A DNA stretch of 64,000 nt from Tipula vernalis (taxonomy: Eukaryota > Arthropoda > Insecta > Diptera > Tipulidae), in NCBI GenBank assembly GCA_958295665.1, contig OY282558.1, forward strand, positions 350,281,034 through 350,345,033. The letters are read 5' to 3'. Under the pieces are notes generated by a model that saw only the letters and a program-made list of their open reading frames with translations, was not told where the DNA came from and did no database searches. Below, in pieces: positions 1 to 11,688 of this stretch (position 1 is its first letter; each line of letters opens with the position of its first letter). The translations under genes and the position numbers were made by a program.

Positions 1-1409
1 CAAGTGTAATTTGAACGCAAAAAAAGCTCCAGGATATGATTTAATTACTGGACAAGTCGTAAAAGCCATTCCCGAGAAGGGACTACGAAAATTGGTTTCA
101 AATTATCAATGCTGTCTTCAGACTAAAATATGTCCCACGGCAATGGAAGGTTGCTGAAGTAATTATAATCCCCAAACCAGGCAAACCAGCGAACGATAAA
201 AAGTCGTACAGACCGATTTCACTACTTCCTGTAATTTCAAAATTATTTGAAAAATTACTGCTCAAGAGACTCAAGCCAATAATAGAAGAGAGAAAATTGA
301 TTCCACCACACCAATTTGGATTTAGAGAAAATCACTCTACGATAGAACAAGTTCACAGAATAACGGATATAATCGAAGACTCACTTGAGAATAAGAAGAT
401 ATGCTCCAGCATCTTCTTACTCGTAGATGTAGCACAAGCTTTCGACAAAGTTTGGCACAAAGGACTTGAATTTAAATTGCATCGAGATCTACCAAAGCAA
501 TTCTATCAAATTCTTAAATCTTATATCGCAGACCGACATTTCCGTGTAAAATATAACCGAGAGTACTCTGAACTAAAGAGAATATCAGCAGGCATACCAC
601 AGGGTAGCGTACTGGGTCCTATATTGTACATCATGTACACCAGAGATATGCCAAATACAGAAGGTGCCACCATAGCAACATTTGCAGACGATACAGCTAT
701 TCTGGCGACTGGAAAGTTTATATCAGAAGCAACGACCAAACTTCAAAAAGCAACCGACACAGTGAGTAGCTGGACAAAGAAATGGCGCATTAGCCTAAAC
801 GAAGCAAAATCGGTTCACGTAAACTTCACAAACCAGAAACTTAACTGGATTCCAGTGAAACTTAATTCAAGGCCGGTTCCAAATGCAAATACAGCCAAAT
901 CCTCGGCATGACTCTCGATTGCAAGCTTAGATGGAAAGAGCATGTTAAAAAGAAAAAAAGAAGAATTGAACATCAAATATAGGAAAATGTATTGGCTAAT
1001 AGGTAGAAACTCTGAGCTTACAATACATAACAAATTGCTATTATATCAGCAAATACTTAAACCAGTAAGGACCTACGGCATTCAACTTTGGGGTTGTACC
1101 AAGAAGACAAATGTACAAATGATTCAATGTTTTCAAAACAAAGTGCTGCGTGGCATTGTAAACGCACCATGGTACATTAGAAATGATAACCTCTATTGGG
1201 ACTTGAACATGGAATATGTAAGTGGAGAAATACAAACTCATGCGAAGAAACACAGGATAGAGAAAAATAATTACTATGTAAATTCAAACGGGAGTAACCA
1301 TTGGGCTACTGCTCGTCAAATGTGAATCTTCATTTAAGAAAGATAAATTACTAAATGATTTTTAAATCAGTTGTAATATTAAATAAAGGAAAAAAAAAAA
1401 AAAAAAAAA
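1..1409 (+). pseudogene. Jockey-type non-LTR retrotransposon, ORF2 reverse transcriptase 3' part with poly(A) tail
   Basis: The fragment enters from the window's left edge, so its 5' end is not visible. The translated pieces carry reverse-transcriptase landmarks in order: KKAPGYDLITG (about 25-55), SYRPISLLPVISKLFEKLL (about 206-260), VDVAQAFDKVWHKGL (about 424-470) with the first catalytic Asp, GIPQGSVLGP (about 589-620) and the FADDTAIL box (about 682-705). The C-terminal part (QILKPVRTYGIQLWG, APWYIRND) ends at TGA 1323-1325. At least two frameshifts break it, one near 100-125 and one near 890-905, so it is dead. An A-run at 1390-1409 is the retrotransposon tail. It is far less decayed than the related copy at 58.06-60.5 kb. 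The family call (jockey clade) rests on recalled motif similarity and is fairly secure. Confidence 0.9.
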
Positions 1410-1810
1410 TTTAAAGAATTTATTGTATTTCGGTCGACTGGGAGCGGATTTTTATTGAATGATTTAAGATTATAAACAAAGAAATATAATATTTTTATAA
1501 CTCTACAGGTTAAATTTTCGTTTGGTAAGTTTCTCGCTAGTTATTGCTTACATGATTGTTATCAGATGTAAGAAGTTAGTTCAGGTCTGACATTCCACAA
1601 AAATTGCGCCTTAAATAATATCTATACGTATTCTGTAAAACTTTCAGATTTTCTAGTTTTAAAGGCTGCCGGTTCAGGCGGCTACTTAGGGGGGCTTTGC
1701 TGTATGCTAGGTACATTCCTTATTTGATTCATTCTCTTCGATTCTACTTCATTTTTTATCCAGTGTCTTTCCCGATTCTTTAACCTTTTCTGTTTTCTTT
1801 TTTCGTCTTG
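1410..1810. other. AT-rich spacer, nothing recognised
   Basis: Between the LINE tail and the foldback element I see no ORF, repeat or motif worth naming. Confidence 0.5.
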
Positions 1811-1819
1811 CCGTATGAC
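1811..1819. repeat. Left target-site duplication of the foldback element
   Basis: CCGTATGAC, matching CCATATGAC at 3575-3583 in 8 of 9 positions. Confidence 0.8.
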
Positions 1820-3574
1820 ATGTATGTGAAGTTAGCCCAGACTTTCATCCCAGAAAATAAAAAATATATTATCAGGCAACACTAAAATTACAACGTTATC
1901 CCAGCCCAACATTATTTCATATGATATAATTTACTCTAGCCCAGAAAATATTTTTTATTTTATTTTATAACATATTTTATGAAAGAAAATCACAAAAATT
2001 AAAATCTGACATTCTACAGGAATATATAGAAAAAAAAACACAAATAAAAAGACCTTTAAGATAGAATACTACCGAGATTTAGTCGGGATGTTTCTTTTCC
2101 GAAAACTATCGGTACGCCATTTGGTTTGGCGTTACGTTATCTAATTTCATTAAAAATATCAAGACGATTTGCATGTTGAGATTGGCGCTATAACTATTTA
2201 AGTTAGTGTAGTACTGAAATTTCATACAAATGGAAGCGATTTGGCCGTGGTGTGACCGGGATGTTTCTTTTCCGGAAACTATCGGTACGCCATTTGGTTT
2301 GGCGTTACGTTATCTAATTCCATTAAAAATATCAAGACGATTTGCATGTTGAGATTGGCGCTATAAATATTTAGGTTAGTGTAGTACAACATGCAAATCG
2401 TCTTGATATTTTTAATGGAATTAGATAACGTAACGCCCAACCAAATGGCGTACCGATAGTTTCCGGAAAAAAAACATCCCTATCATCCCAGGGCCAAATC
2501 CCATCCAGTTGCATGAAATTTTGGCACTTTGTTAATTTAAATACATATAGCGCCAATCTCAACATGCAAATCGTCTTGATATTATTATTGGAATTAGATA
2601 ATGTAACGCCAAATCAAATGGCATTCCGATAGTTTCCGGAAAAAAACATCCCTATCATCCCAGGGCCAAATCCCATCCAGTTGCATGAAATTTTGGCACT
2701 ATGTTAATTTAAATACATATAGCGCCAATCTCAACATGCAAATCGTCTTGATATTTTTAAGGAAATTAGATAACGTAACGCCAAACCAAATGGCATTCCG
2801 ATAGTTTTCGGAAAAGAAACATCCCTATCATCCCAGGGCCAAATCCCATCCAGTTGCATGAAATTGCAGTACTACACTAACTTAAATACTTATAGCGCCA
2901 ATCTCAACATGCAAATCGTCTTGATATTATTATTGGAATTAGATAACGTAACGCCAAACCAAATGGCGTACCGATAGTTTCTGGAAAGAAACATCCCTAT
3001 CATCCCAGGGCCAAATCCCATCCAGTTGCATGCAATTTTGGCACTTTGTTAATTTAAATACATATAGCGCCAATCTCAACATGCAAATCGTCTTGATATT
3101 TTTAATGGAATTAGATAACGTAAGGCCAAACCAAATGGCATTCCGATAGTTTCCGGAAAAGAAACATCCCGGTCATACCACGGCCAAATCGCTTCCAGTT
3201 GTATGAAATTTCAGTACTACACTAACTTAAATATTTATAGCGCCAATCTCAACATGCAAATCGTCTTGATATTTTTAATGAAATTAGATATTGTAACATA
3301 CAAACATCCCGACTAAAGCTCGGTAGTATTCTATCTTAAAGGCCTTTTTCTTTGTGATTTTTTTTCTATATATTCCTGTATAATGTCAGATTTTAATTTT
3401 TGCGATTTTCTTTCATAAAATATGTTATAAAATAAAATAAAAAATATTTTCTGGGCTAGAGTAAATTATATCATATGAAATAATGTTGGGCTGGGATAAC
3501 GTTGTAATTTTAGTGTTGCCTGATAATATATTTTTTTTTTCTGGGATGAAAGTCTGGGCTAACTTCACATACAT
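1820..3574. mobile_element. Foldback element, non-coding, long terminal inverted repeats with internal 173-bp tandem units
   Basis: The two ends are inverted copies. ATGTATGTGAAGTTAGCCC at 1820 is matched by its complement ending at 3574. The inverted similarity runs about 290 bp inward (1820-2110 against 3300-3574). Next to these ends lie near-identical units of about 173 bp, roughly two in one orientation (2100-2386) and five to six in the other (2387-3290), meeting head-on at 2386/2387. The flanks carry a 9-bp direct duplication with one mismatch, CCGTATGAC (1811-1819) and CCATATGAC (3575-3583). A 9-bp duplication plus repeat-filled arms resembles Drosophila FB elements. There is no coding capacity, so it must move with another element's transposase. 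Confidence 0.88.
2387..3290. repeat. 173-bp tandem units of the foldback right arm
   Basis: The anchor CAACATGCAAATCGTCTTGA recurs at 2387, 2560, 2732, 2905, 3077 and 3250, giving spacings of 172-173 bp. Its complement recurs 173 bp apart in the left arm (ending at about 2178 and 2351). Each unit also contains a GGCCAAATC...CCAGTTG block and GATAGTTTCCGGAAAA. Confidence 0.9.
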
Positions 3575-3583
3575 CCATATGAC
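3575..3583. repeat. Right target-site duplication of the foldback element
   Basis: CCATATGAC, partner of 1811-1819. Confidence 0.8.
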
Positions 3584-4612
3584 AAGATTAGTTTTCTGTA
3601 TATCCTGTATAACTGATTGTCCTCTTGCGACAGAACAAAATGTTCACCTGAAAAAATTATTACGTTTACATTATCATTTAAATTATTACTCAAAATAGTA
3701 TTTAGGCCAAATTTTGAAAATAAAATGGTGCTACGATTATAAAATTACACTAATTATCTGTCGGTCTCTTGAACATGATCAAAGGATCGATGGAACCAGT
3801 GTACTTGGATCATATCCTTATAAACACTAATAGATATTTTATCCATTAACGTAAAGGTCTGGATTAACCGAATTTGAAACAGATCCGACTTGATCATTGG
3901 AATCTGTCGATAAATGGTTTTGACTTAAAGAGCGTCTTAAACAATTTTTTCGTTTTTTATAAGATTGGGGAAATTAAGTTCGTCGGTATTTACCTTGTAG
4001 AAAAATGTACGTCTGTTAAACCGAGGAGAAGGCATCTTGATTGGATTGCCTTATGGGAGTATGTTTTCGAACGCTATTCTTAGTGGGTTTGCCCATACCC
4101 CTCATTAGCAGATGTCAAGGACTGTATTTTAATTACTCACTTTCCAAGGATCCGTAATTTGTATTTTAATTACAATATCTTTAAATTTTTTGTATAGAAT
4201 TTTACAAAGATTATTGAAATGAGGTTTCAAAGTCTTTATTGATAAATATTCTAATGTTAATTATGATTTGTTAAGGAGCGTTTTTTACTAAAAACGAATT
4301 TTGCAAAATCTACTAATACATATACAAATCCAAAGTAATTTTAATTGTAATTTTTATTTCAATTACAAATTACCTTTCAAAGCAATTGTAACTTGTATTT
4401 TAATGCCTTAGTTTGTTCAAATTCATCAGAGTATTTTAATTATTCAAAACAATGTAATTGGCCCAGCCTTGGCATAGGTTAAGTTTGTAGCTGTGTTTAT
4501 ATTTTCGGGAGCAGGAGTGGTAATACCGCATTTGATGATTGACACTTTCCAAAGAAGTAGCCAACGAAGTATTTTATGAATACATATCAAAAGTTCTCCA
4601 TCCTTATCAGGT
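3584..4612. other. AT-rich spacer, no gene seen
   Basis: It holds scattered short motifs of the form TGTATTTTAATTAC (about 4120-4440), possibly an eroded palindromic element. I could not define ends. Confidence 0.4.
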
Positions 4613-4620
4613 ACAGCTAG

Positions 4621-4710
4621 TAGTGATGGGCCAAATCGATCTTTTTTTTTGAAAAACATATGAGAAAATAAACAAAACAGAACCAAAAAGATCGATTTTG
4701 CACATCACTA
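4621..4710. mobile_element. 90-bp hAT-type MITE with perfect 8-bp target duplication
   Basis: The ends are inverted: TAGTGATGGGCCAAATCGAT at 4621 and the near-complement ending CACATCACTA at 4710. The flanks ACAGCTAG at 4613-4620 and 4711-4718 are identical. An 8-bp duplication and a TAGTGATG-like end are typical of the hAT superfamily. The element is too short to code and would depend on a hAT transposase. Confidence 0.88.
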
Positions 4711-4718
4711 ACAGCTAG

Positions 4719-6376
4719 TCATAAGGTTCCCTATTAATTTTTTGGAGACTACACAAAATAACTTTAGTAGCAATCTACTGCAATAACAAGGTATTGAAGT
4801 AGCAGAGAAACTATCCTATGGAGGATTCAAATCTTGCGATTTATTTCATTTTAATAAACTCGAGATTAACAGGCGATTTACATTCAGTGAAACTGTACAT
4901 ATTAATTAAGCCTTTTTGGTAGTAAAAAAAAGAAATGTTGAGCAAATTTAAATTTAGTAAAGTGAGCAAAAACAACTACAAAATTAAAGAAGTTAACTTT
5001 AAACAAGGTTGAACTTTTTCAGACATTTTCAGAATTTTCGGCTAATTTGATAAAAATTTCAATTCTTACTCAATCGCTTAAAAAAATCGATTTTTACGAT
5101 TTCCCTAATTCACATAAAAAAATGTTAAAACAACAGGATGGAGAATGCTAAAACAGATCAAGTTTGGAGAATACAATTTTCAAATTTCTTTTACTTCAAA
5201 ATATTAGAAGTGTTAAGAGACAATGAACAAAAACAATCTTTCACACATGGAAAAATTAGTTTGCCCAAAAGAAATTGGCTCTTGAATCCATAGAATAATT
5301 AAAAAAAAAAAAATCTCAAATTCACAAAAATGATTTTTGTTTTTGAAAGCGTATTCGGGAATAAAAAATCGCGCTTGCCCCAAGAATCTCAGAAGCAAAA
5401 TGCTATAAGAAATAATGAAAATCAACTTGCATTTGTACTGAATCAATGGTTCCTTCTTATTCCCGTTATATTTTATCAAGCGCAATATTGTTCATATATG
5501 ATCCCAACTGTAATAAAATAAATTATCTGAGAACGGTTTCTAAGCGGTTCTTTTGACTCTTAAAGTTTTATTGCTTGAGAGCATCTTATATTTATATACA
5601 TGACACGGGCTAAGACTGATAAAAAGGCAAAGCAGCATCACTAGTGACCAATTTCCGAAACATTTTAGTTTATAAAATTGTTTACTTACTTCCCTAATAA
5701 CGTTCACAATAAAATGTCAAATTTTGAGGCTTTACATTTTGAAAAGATTACTTAGAAACTTTATGAATGTTTCAACAAATTATAATACAAAATTCATGGA
5801 TCTGCGAGCGCGGTGATATTTTGAGCTATTATCTAAATGAATCTTTCACAGATTATTTTGATGAGGCAAAATGTATTTCCTTTGCAAACATTTCTATAAC
5901 TTGAAAAATGACCTTTTAGATCAAGTTCAGCAGACGGATTGGCAATTTTGCACAGTATATGGTCTATGGTAACATTAGCAATGGGAAATTAGAAGATTGA
6001 GATTGATCTACTCCTGATTACTTCCGGTTATCGTAGTTTCTTCTGGAAGATCATTTAGTAAATTACGAATGATTAAAACGTATCTAGAAACAAGAGGACC
6101 CATTGATCAATACAAACCATTGAATGTTGTGTCGTCTTCGTTTCAAAACGTAAATATAAATACAAATTTGTTTAGATTTTTCAGTAAAATTCGTAAGAGG
6201 CCTTAAAACTTGTTTCGCGCGTAGGTTTGAACGTGAATGCGCAACTAATTCTTCTTCACACACATGCTGACTGAAGAAGAAATTGCAGGTTGAACGGATA
6301 TTCAACCAAATATTTAATTTCTCAAATTCGGATCCGAATAACTATTGCATTATCGTATAACTAAATCCTAACTCTG
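4719..6376. other. AT-rich spacer, no gene seen
   Basis: Only short chance ORFs. I recognise no repeat or motif. Confidence 0.4.
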
Positions 6377-6463
6377 TTCATGGAAATGGTACGGGTTAGC
6401 GCCACCATGTTTTTCAACTCAACGAAACCTGAATCTATTTGAACTCGGTACATGGAAGCATAG
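6377..6463. mobile_element. Truncated copy of the CGTTTCCATG MITE family (right end)
   Basis: The stretch TTCATGGAAATGG...GGGTTAGCGCC...ACATGGAAGCATAG followed by TA aligns with the right end of the element at 62649-63043 (GCATGGAAACGATATGGATTAGCGC...CATGGAAACGTAG, then TA). The left end is not recognisable, so this is a remnant. Confidence 0.55.
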
Positions 6464-6724
6464 TAATATATATATTGGTCTTGAGTTTTGCAATATTATA
6501 ATTTAAATGATGACGGGCATGGAAGTGGTTGTAGTCAAGTCGTGGAACGACTACAACAAAAATATAATTTGTGTTTGTCACATTTGCGTTTATCACACTT
6601 TCATGACGAGATGGACTTATGTAGTTTTAGTGGCGATTTGGCGGCTGTATTTCGAGTGACGAAGGTGATTTGGATGGCGAAGATCATTAAAATACGTGGC
6701 CGATACTAATTTAATTTATTATAT

Positions 6725-7558
6725 ACATTTAAAAAAATAACTTTAATTTTTAATTCAAGCCTTGCATTAGGACTCATGTAATACAAGTTATTATTAAATT
6801 GTAAAGTAATGAATGCATTAAAATGAATTTTAATGCAATTATGAAGATTTTTAAGGCAGTATTTGCATTAAAAGTTAATTTTAATAAAATTATTAAACAT
6901 TTTAAAGCAACCTGCTCAAATTGAAAAATTATACCAACATATAATTTGCTAAAATAAGCGAACTTAAATGTTATATGAATAATAAATTCATGTACGTATA
7001 TTGCTTTACTGATATAAAATTCGCTAAATCAAACCGACTAAATGACAAATAAAATAATTGGGTTTTCTGAATTCGAAAATATCTATTACGTTAAAGGTAA
7101 GCTTTTCAGTTCGTAAATTATAATTTATTACTAGGAGACTGTAAAGCGAACCGGTCCGCCAATGGAAAAAAATGGTTTTTTAAAGTAAACTCCTCTTTGA
7201 GATTTCGACCCTCAAGGCACCAAAAACAAAGACCAAATGACCAACCCCAGAAAAAAAAGAGCTAAACTTTCGGAACTTTTAATGCAACTTGTTTTAAAAT
7301 TGAATACTTGTAAAATATTTTATTAATGCAGTCATTGATAAATTTTAATGCAGGTGATTGACGGTTCTTTTACAACTTGCCTTACATTCTAGTGGAATGT
7401 TGAACTAAAATTTATTGTAATTGCTGTATTAAAAATTAATGGAAATTGTATTAAAATCCTATTTTAATGCAATCTTTGTATTATTTTGTAATACAGCCTT
7501 CCACTGGACCTATATGTAATGCAATTTATATTACATAAGCAATATTTTTTTAACTGTG
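6725..7558. mobile_element. MITE of the CACAGTTG family, long or interrupted copy
   Basis: Its left part (about 6730-7100) matches the reverse complement of the complete copy at 63140-63625, including GCAACCTGCTCAAATT and AAATCAAACCGACTA blocks. Its right part (about 7420-7558) matches the other end and finishes ACTGTG then TA. About 310 bp (7102-7420) have no counterpart in the other copy. They may be a nested insertion or a longer internal version. Confidence 0.7.
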
Positions 7559-7645
7559 TATTAGGTCGTCTCTGAACTACTGTACTATAAGTTCTGAATC
7601 AATTTGCATTTGAATTAATGATGATTCTTTTTAGAAATGACTGAC

Positions 7646-8270
7646 TAAAGAGCCAACCAGCGAACATTTAAGACATTTAACAGAAATTAACGAAAGTTTT
7701 TTCTTACGGAAAATTTGACAGATTGGCTAGCGAAACTGTAACACAACTTGTCAATTGCTTTGATGGTGACGGTAGCTCGTATTAATATTTTTAAAAATTT
7801 GTGTAGAATTTTGAAGTGGCGATGGAATTGGAGGAACTCCGAAAGTTATTTCAATTATTAAAAAGCCTTAAATTCTTAAAGGACATAAACATAAATAATA
7901 AAAGACAGATCTTGTGGCGTAAGAAAAAAAACGAAAATAAATAAATTTGAAAATAAATAATTTGATGTTACAATTTATAAAGTCTTTAATAATTCGGTTT
8001 TCAATTTACCTACATGAACATAAATAAATAATTTTGAATTTATGCTTAAAATGTACAATGAGCTCCCACAAGAAGATTTGCACAAAGGGCAATTTGGATT
8101 TTTGACATTTCCTTCAGTTTTGCGCGATAATTTTCGCTCTGTTAAGTTCACACTTCAATTTAACGAAACTGAACGAACATTTCTTAAAGGTTCGCTGGAC
8201 AGTAACATGTAAACTCCATATACCGCACTGTTACGTTAAATGTCTTAAATGTTGGCTGGTTCTCTCTTAA
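7646..8270. mobile_element. Putative MITE with CCAACATTTAAGACATTTAA inverted ends
   Basis: The left end reads AGAGCCAACCAGCGAACATT followed by TAAGACATTTAAC. The right end is the near-complement GTTAAATGTCTTAAATGTTG GCTGGTTCTCT. The matching arms are about 35 bp. The interior (about 560 bp) has no coding. Target duplication is unclear because the flanks are TAA/TTAA-like. Confidence 0.65.
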
Positions 8271-9718
8271 TAGATTTTTTAATTTTCAGCGTTATTAATT
8301 AATGAACATGATGATGAATTAAATTAATTAATTGTAAAAGCAGTCAAAAGAAGTATGGCGGTTTCTAGTCACAGGTTTAAATTTTAATTTTAATTTGAAG
8401 GGGTTATACGTATTATGTCGTATTATGTGTAAATTCTAATTGCATTACATTGGTTATTTAAGGATTTCACTTTTAATCCTAATTAACTTATAATTTTTTC
8501 AGTTTCGAGGATTTTGTGGCGGGCTGAACTTATTAACTCTAGATTTTTAATTTTAATTTAAAATTATATGGTTTAATATATTTAAACTAATTATACTACT
8601 TAAATACTAATTTACAATTTATTTCAGGAATTAAATTCGAATTTAACTTAAATATTTATCAGATTAATAGAAGGAAGGAATTTTCTTTATTAATTATAAA
8701 TTTTAATTTACAATTCAAATTGTTTGTTTAGTTGGAACTGGCCTTAAGAGACACTGAGAAGCAGAAAATGAACTGTAGTTAGAAATTGTGTTGTCCTGTG
8801 CTAACGTATTTTACTATATTTATTACTAACAACTTTACTAACTATCAGTTACTTAGGTGCCTGGAACCGGTTTGATTGTTTGTTACTAATACACCTTTCC
8901 CTACCTTCGATTTTGTTATTCGTAAAACGGTGTATGGTGTATCCGAGAAACTTGCTTAAATTTGGTCGTACACACTAAATCAATCAATCAATCAATAAAC
9001 GGTTAGTATAATTGTTCGAAGTAGTAGCAAATGCTACTTTTTATTCATACCAAAAGGACTTTCATCAGAGAAGCGGCACAAAATGAAATTACTTGCCGTA
9101 TATTATAAAAAAATTTCTTTTTTTTCCCCACCCAAATACTAAATCCAATAAAATAATAAATCGCGATTTATACATTGTTCGTCTTACATAAAGTATATGT
9201 ATGTAAATGGTATCTTCTTTTATTACATATTACATCAGCCACAACTACCTGATATATTATACAATCGTACGACAAGTAAATAACTTTATATTCAGAAATT
9301 AAATTTATACTCTATTTCCGTCAATTTAATTAAAATAACTTTATCTACTTGTACTTCTTATATAAAAAATAAAGAACCTAATTTTGAGCTTAAGTTGAAA
9401 AAAACCCACCTGTAACAAAATTATTTAATTTTCTTAATGTTAAGCTATGTTTATTTATCAAAACCAAATTTTCTTTTAAAATAAATCAATAAATACAAAT
9501 AAAATTATAATAATGTTAATTAAAAAAAAAAAAAAAAAACGAATGAAACACATGCCAAATATAAAAATAAATAACTAAATCATATAAATAAACGAAATTT
9601 ATTTTTTCTTGACTTACAAAATGTGTTCTAGATTTTATATTTCGATTTTCGTAGTTTTAATAATTTCTATAAATTTTTTGTTGTTCTGTTTAGTGTTTTA
9701 GAAAAATCTAATTTCGTA

Positions 9719-9750
<32 letters not shown>

Positions 9751-10448
9751 TGAATATTTTATGAATTTTAAATAGTGTCGGATTATTACTGTAGAAATTT
9801 TGTTTTTGAGAGTTATTAAAAAAAATATTTTGGCATTGTCTCTTTAATTATTTGGATTTTCTTAAAGGATCATCGGCCACGGTGGGCTTTAAACAATTTT
9901 TGATTTTTTAATATTTTTAAATGAAGGGTTCCGGTACAACCAAATTTCCACTTAGGGATGAATTCTGGTGTATTGTGGAGTCGATATTGACCAAAAAGGA
10001 AAAAAATGGCGCTTGGCACTTTTTTTTTAAATTGCATACTGTTTTGTTGGCGAAACACGCAGCATTTGTAATAAAAGAGGTATATAAACTTGAAAATAAC
10101 TGTAGCATTTAAGTTATACTACAGTTCTTTAATGAGCACCACAATTAATATAAAGAATTTAGTTTAAATTCAGGAAAATAAGCGGATAAATCTGAATGCA
10201 GGTCATTCTCATATTCAAAGCTGGGAGGAAAAACAATTTCGTCTTTCCCCGTAAACTAATAGTATGCACAGAGGCTGAGCGTTTTATTCAAATAAAGCAA
10301 ATTTTTAAATTTCCGTTAATTTGTAATTTTGGAAAATGAACAATCTTTCAAATGTTTTTTTTTTTTTGAAAATATTGAGTTCTGCAATTTTAGTCGAAAA
10401 ATATATCGACAATGTTTTTCGTGTGCTTTAAAAAATAAAATCGGCTTA
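8271..10448. other. AT-rich spacer with simple repeats and A-runs
   Basis: An (AATC)n run lies at about 8978-8996. Long A-runs lie at 9522-9539 and about 9729-9749 and could be decayed retroelement tails. I see no gene. Confidence 0.45.
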
Positions 10449-10720
10449 GGCTGTGTTTCAATCAGGAAAAAAGTTAAATTTTTTAACTGTGGTAATGAAA
10501 TTTTCCTCATTTTTCAATCGTTTTGGTGTTTCAAATGAAACTGGTTAAAAATGTGACGTTTTCGTGTTTTATTTTTGTTTTGCGTAGAGAAAAGCAAACT
10601 ACAAGCTACCAATTTTTAACATTTGGTCCGTGACCAGTTAAAATTTTTGTGGTGAATAAAATGTAAAAAATTTAACTTTTTAACTTTTTATGCGGATTTT
10701 TATTCGTTTGAAACACAGCC
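10449..10720. mobile_element. 272-bp MITE with TTA target duplication (PIF/Harbinger-like)
   Basis: Ends GGCTGTGTTTCAA (10449) and TTGAAACACAGCC (to 10720) are perfect complements over 13 bp, less regular inward. TTA flanks it at 10446-10448 and 10721-10723. A 3-bp TTA/TAA duplication is the PIF/Harbinger signature. The interior is non-coding. Confidence 0.72.
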
Positions 10721-10723
10721 TTA

Positions 10724-11425
10724 TACATCATTTGATCAGTGTTGCCAACTATTATTTTTGGTGGGGGCCAGAATGAAGTCATAATAGCAGTGTACAAATT
10801 CATTTTTCTTTCCTTTCTCTATTCTTTGGGAGACAAATCCAAAAAATAAAATATGTTTCGTCGGATATAATTTTTATTTTATTTTGTTTTCATTTCACTC
10901 TCAATAAAATATTTTTAATTCTTTCTCTCATTATGTATGTTTCCGGAAATTATTTCACTATCTCTCTCAAACGACGATTTGAATTTATTTTTTAGTTGAA
11001 CTCTTTCCTCTTATATATTAGAAATGCATAAATATAAGCAGGAAAGCAATATTGGTATATTATAATTAGGGAAAAAAAACAAAAAAAAAACTTTTATCCA
11101 CTTTTTATATATAATTAATAGCCGATAACTATGCTGATTTCAAATAAAGAAAATGTAAAATAACCCATTGTTATTGTATAACCCACGCTGCTAAGGGCAA
11201 CGTGAGTTATATTTGGTATAACAAAAGGTTGAGTAGTCATTGGAAAATTATTCATAGTCAAATTGAACGAAAAACTATATTTCAAAAATTAGTTAAAGTA
11301 CACCATGACAATTTAAAGAACGGTCACTATGATAAAATGTATTTCAAAATTCAATGCTCCAATGCTCCAATTTAATTGTATTTATTATTAGTTTACGAAA
11401 TTTATTTCAACAAAAGTGAATAAAA
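10724..11425. other. AT-rich spacer
   Basis: A CAGTGTTGCC motif near 10738 resembles a hAT terminal repeat, but no partner was found. A short hairpin (ATAACCCACG...CGTGAGTTAT) lies at about 11180-11212. Otherwise nothing is recognisable. Confidence 0.4.
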
Positions 11426-11431
11426 CGTAAA

Positions 11432-11545
11432 TGCCACTCGTGAGCAAAGAGATATTATCCACTCGGGATAATGTCCCACTCGGCTATCGCCTCGTGGGAC
11501 GAACTTATCCATCATGGATAATATATCGTTTTGCTCACTAGTACC
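11432..11545. repeat. Compound hairpin (CTCGTG/CCCACTCG inverted repeats)
   Basis: CACTCGTGAGCAAA...GATATTATCC...GTCCCACTCG on the left pairs with CGTGGGAC...GGATAATATATCG TTTTGCTCACTAGT on the right, giving a near-complete fold with a short loop around 11490. A hairpin of similar design but different sequence lies at 24350-24475. Confidence 0.6.
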
Positions 11546-11688
11546 ATAAATAACTATTGTTTTTGGTATATTGTCATTTCTCACTATAATACATATTAGT
11601 TACAAATAAATTATTTAAAAAATTAGTTACCTATAGATAAAAATCTTTATTTTTTCAATTTCGTAAGTAAGCTTATGTATTTTTAATA

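Noticed and set aside
2371..2565. 64-codon ORF inside the foldback element
   Set aside because: Spans tandem non-coding units and their inversion point; no coding signature.
4444..4686. 80-codon minus-strand ORF ending in a PDKDGELL-like stretch
   Set aside because: It runs through the hAT MITE at 4621-4710, and the rest matches nothing I recognise.
9870..10112. Three overlapping ORFs on both strands
   Set aside because: Mutual shadows in AT-rich DNA; none has a recognisable feature.
10738..10748. CAGTGTTGCC as the 5' terminal repeat of the hAT relic at 11.7-13.5 kb
   Set aside because: No inverted partner was found downstream of 13505, so the link is unproven.
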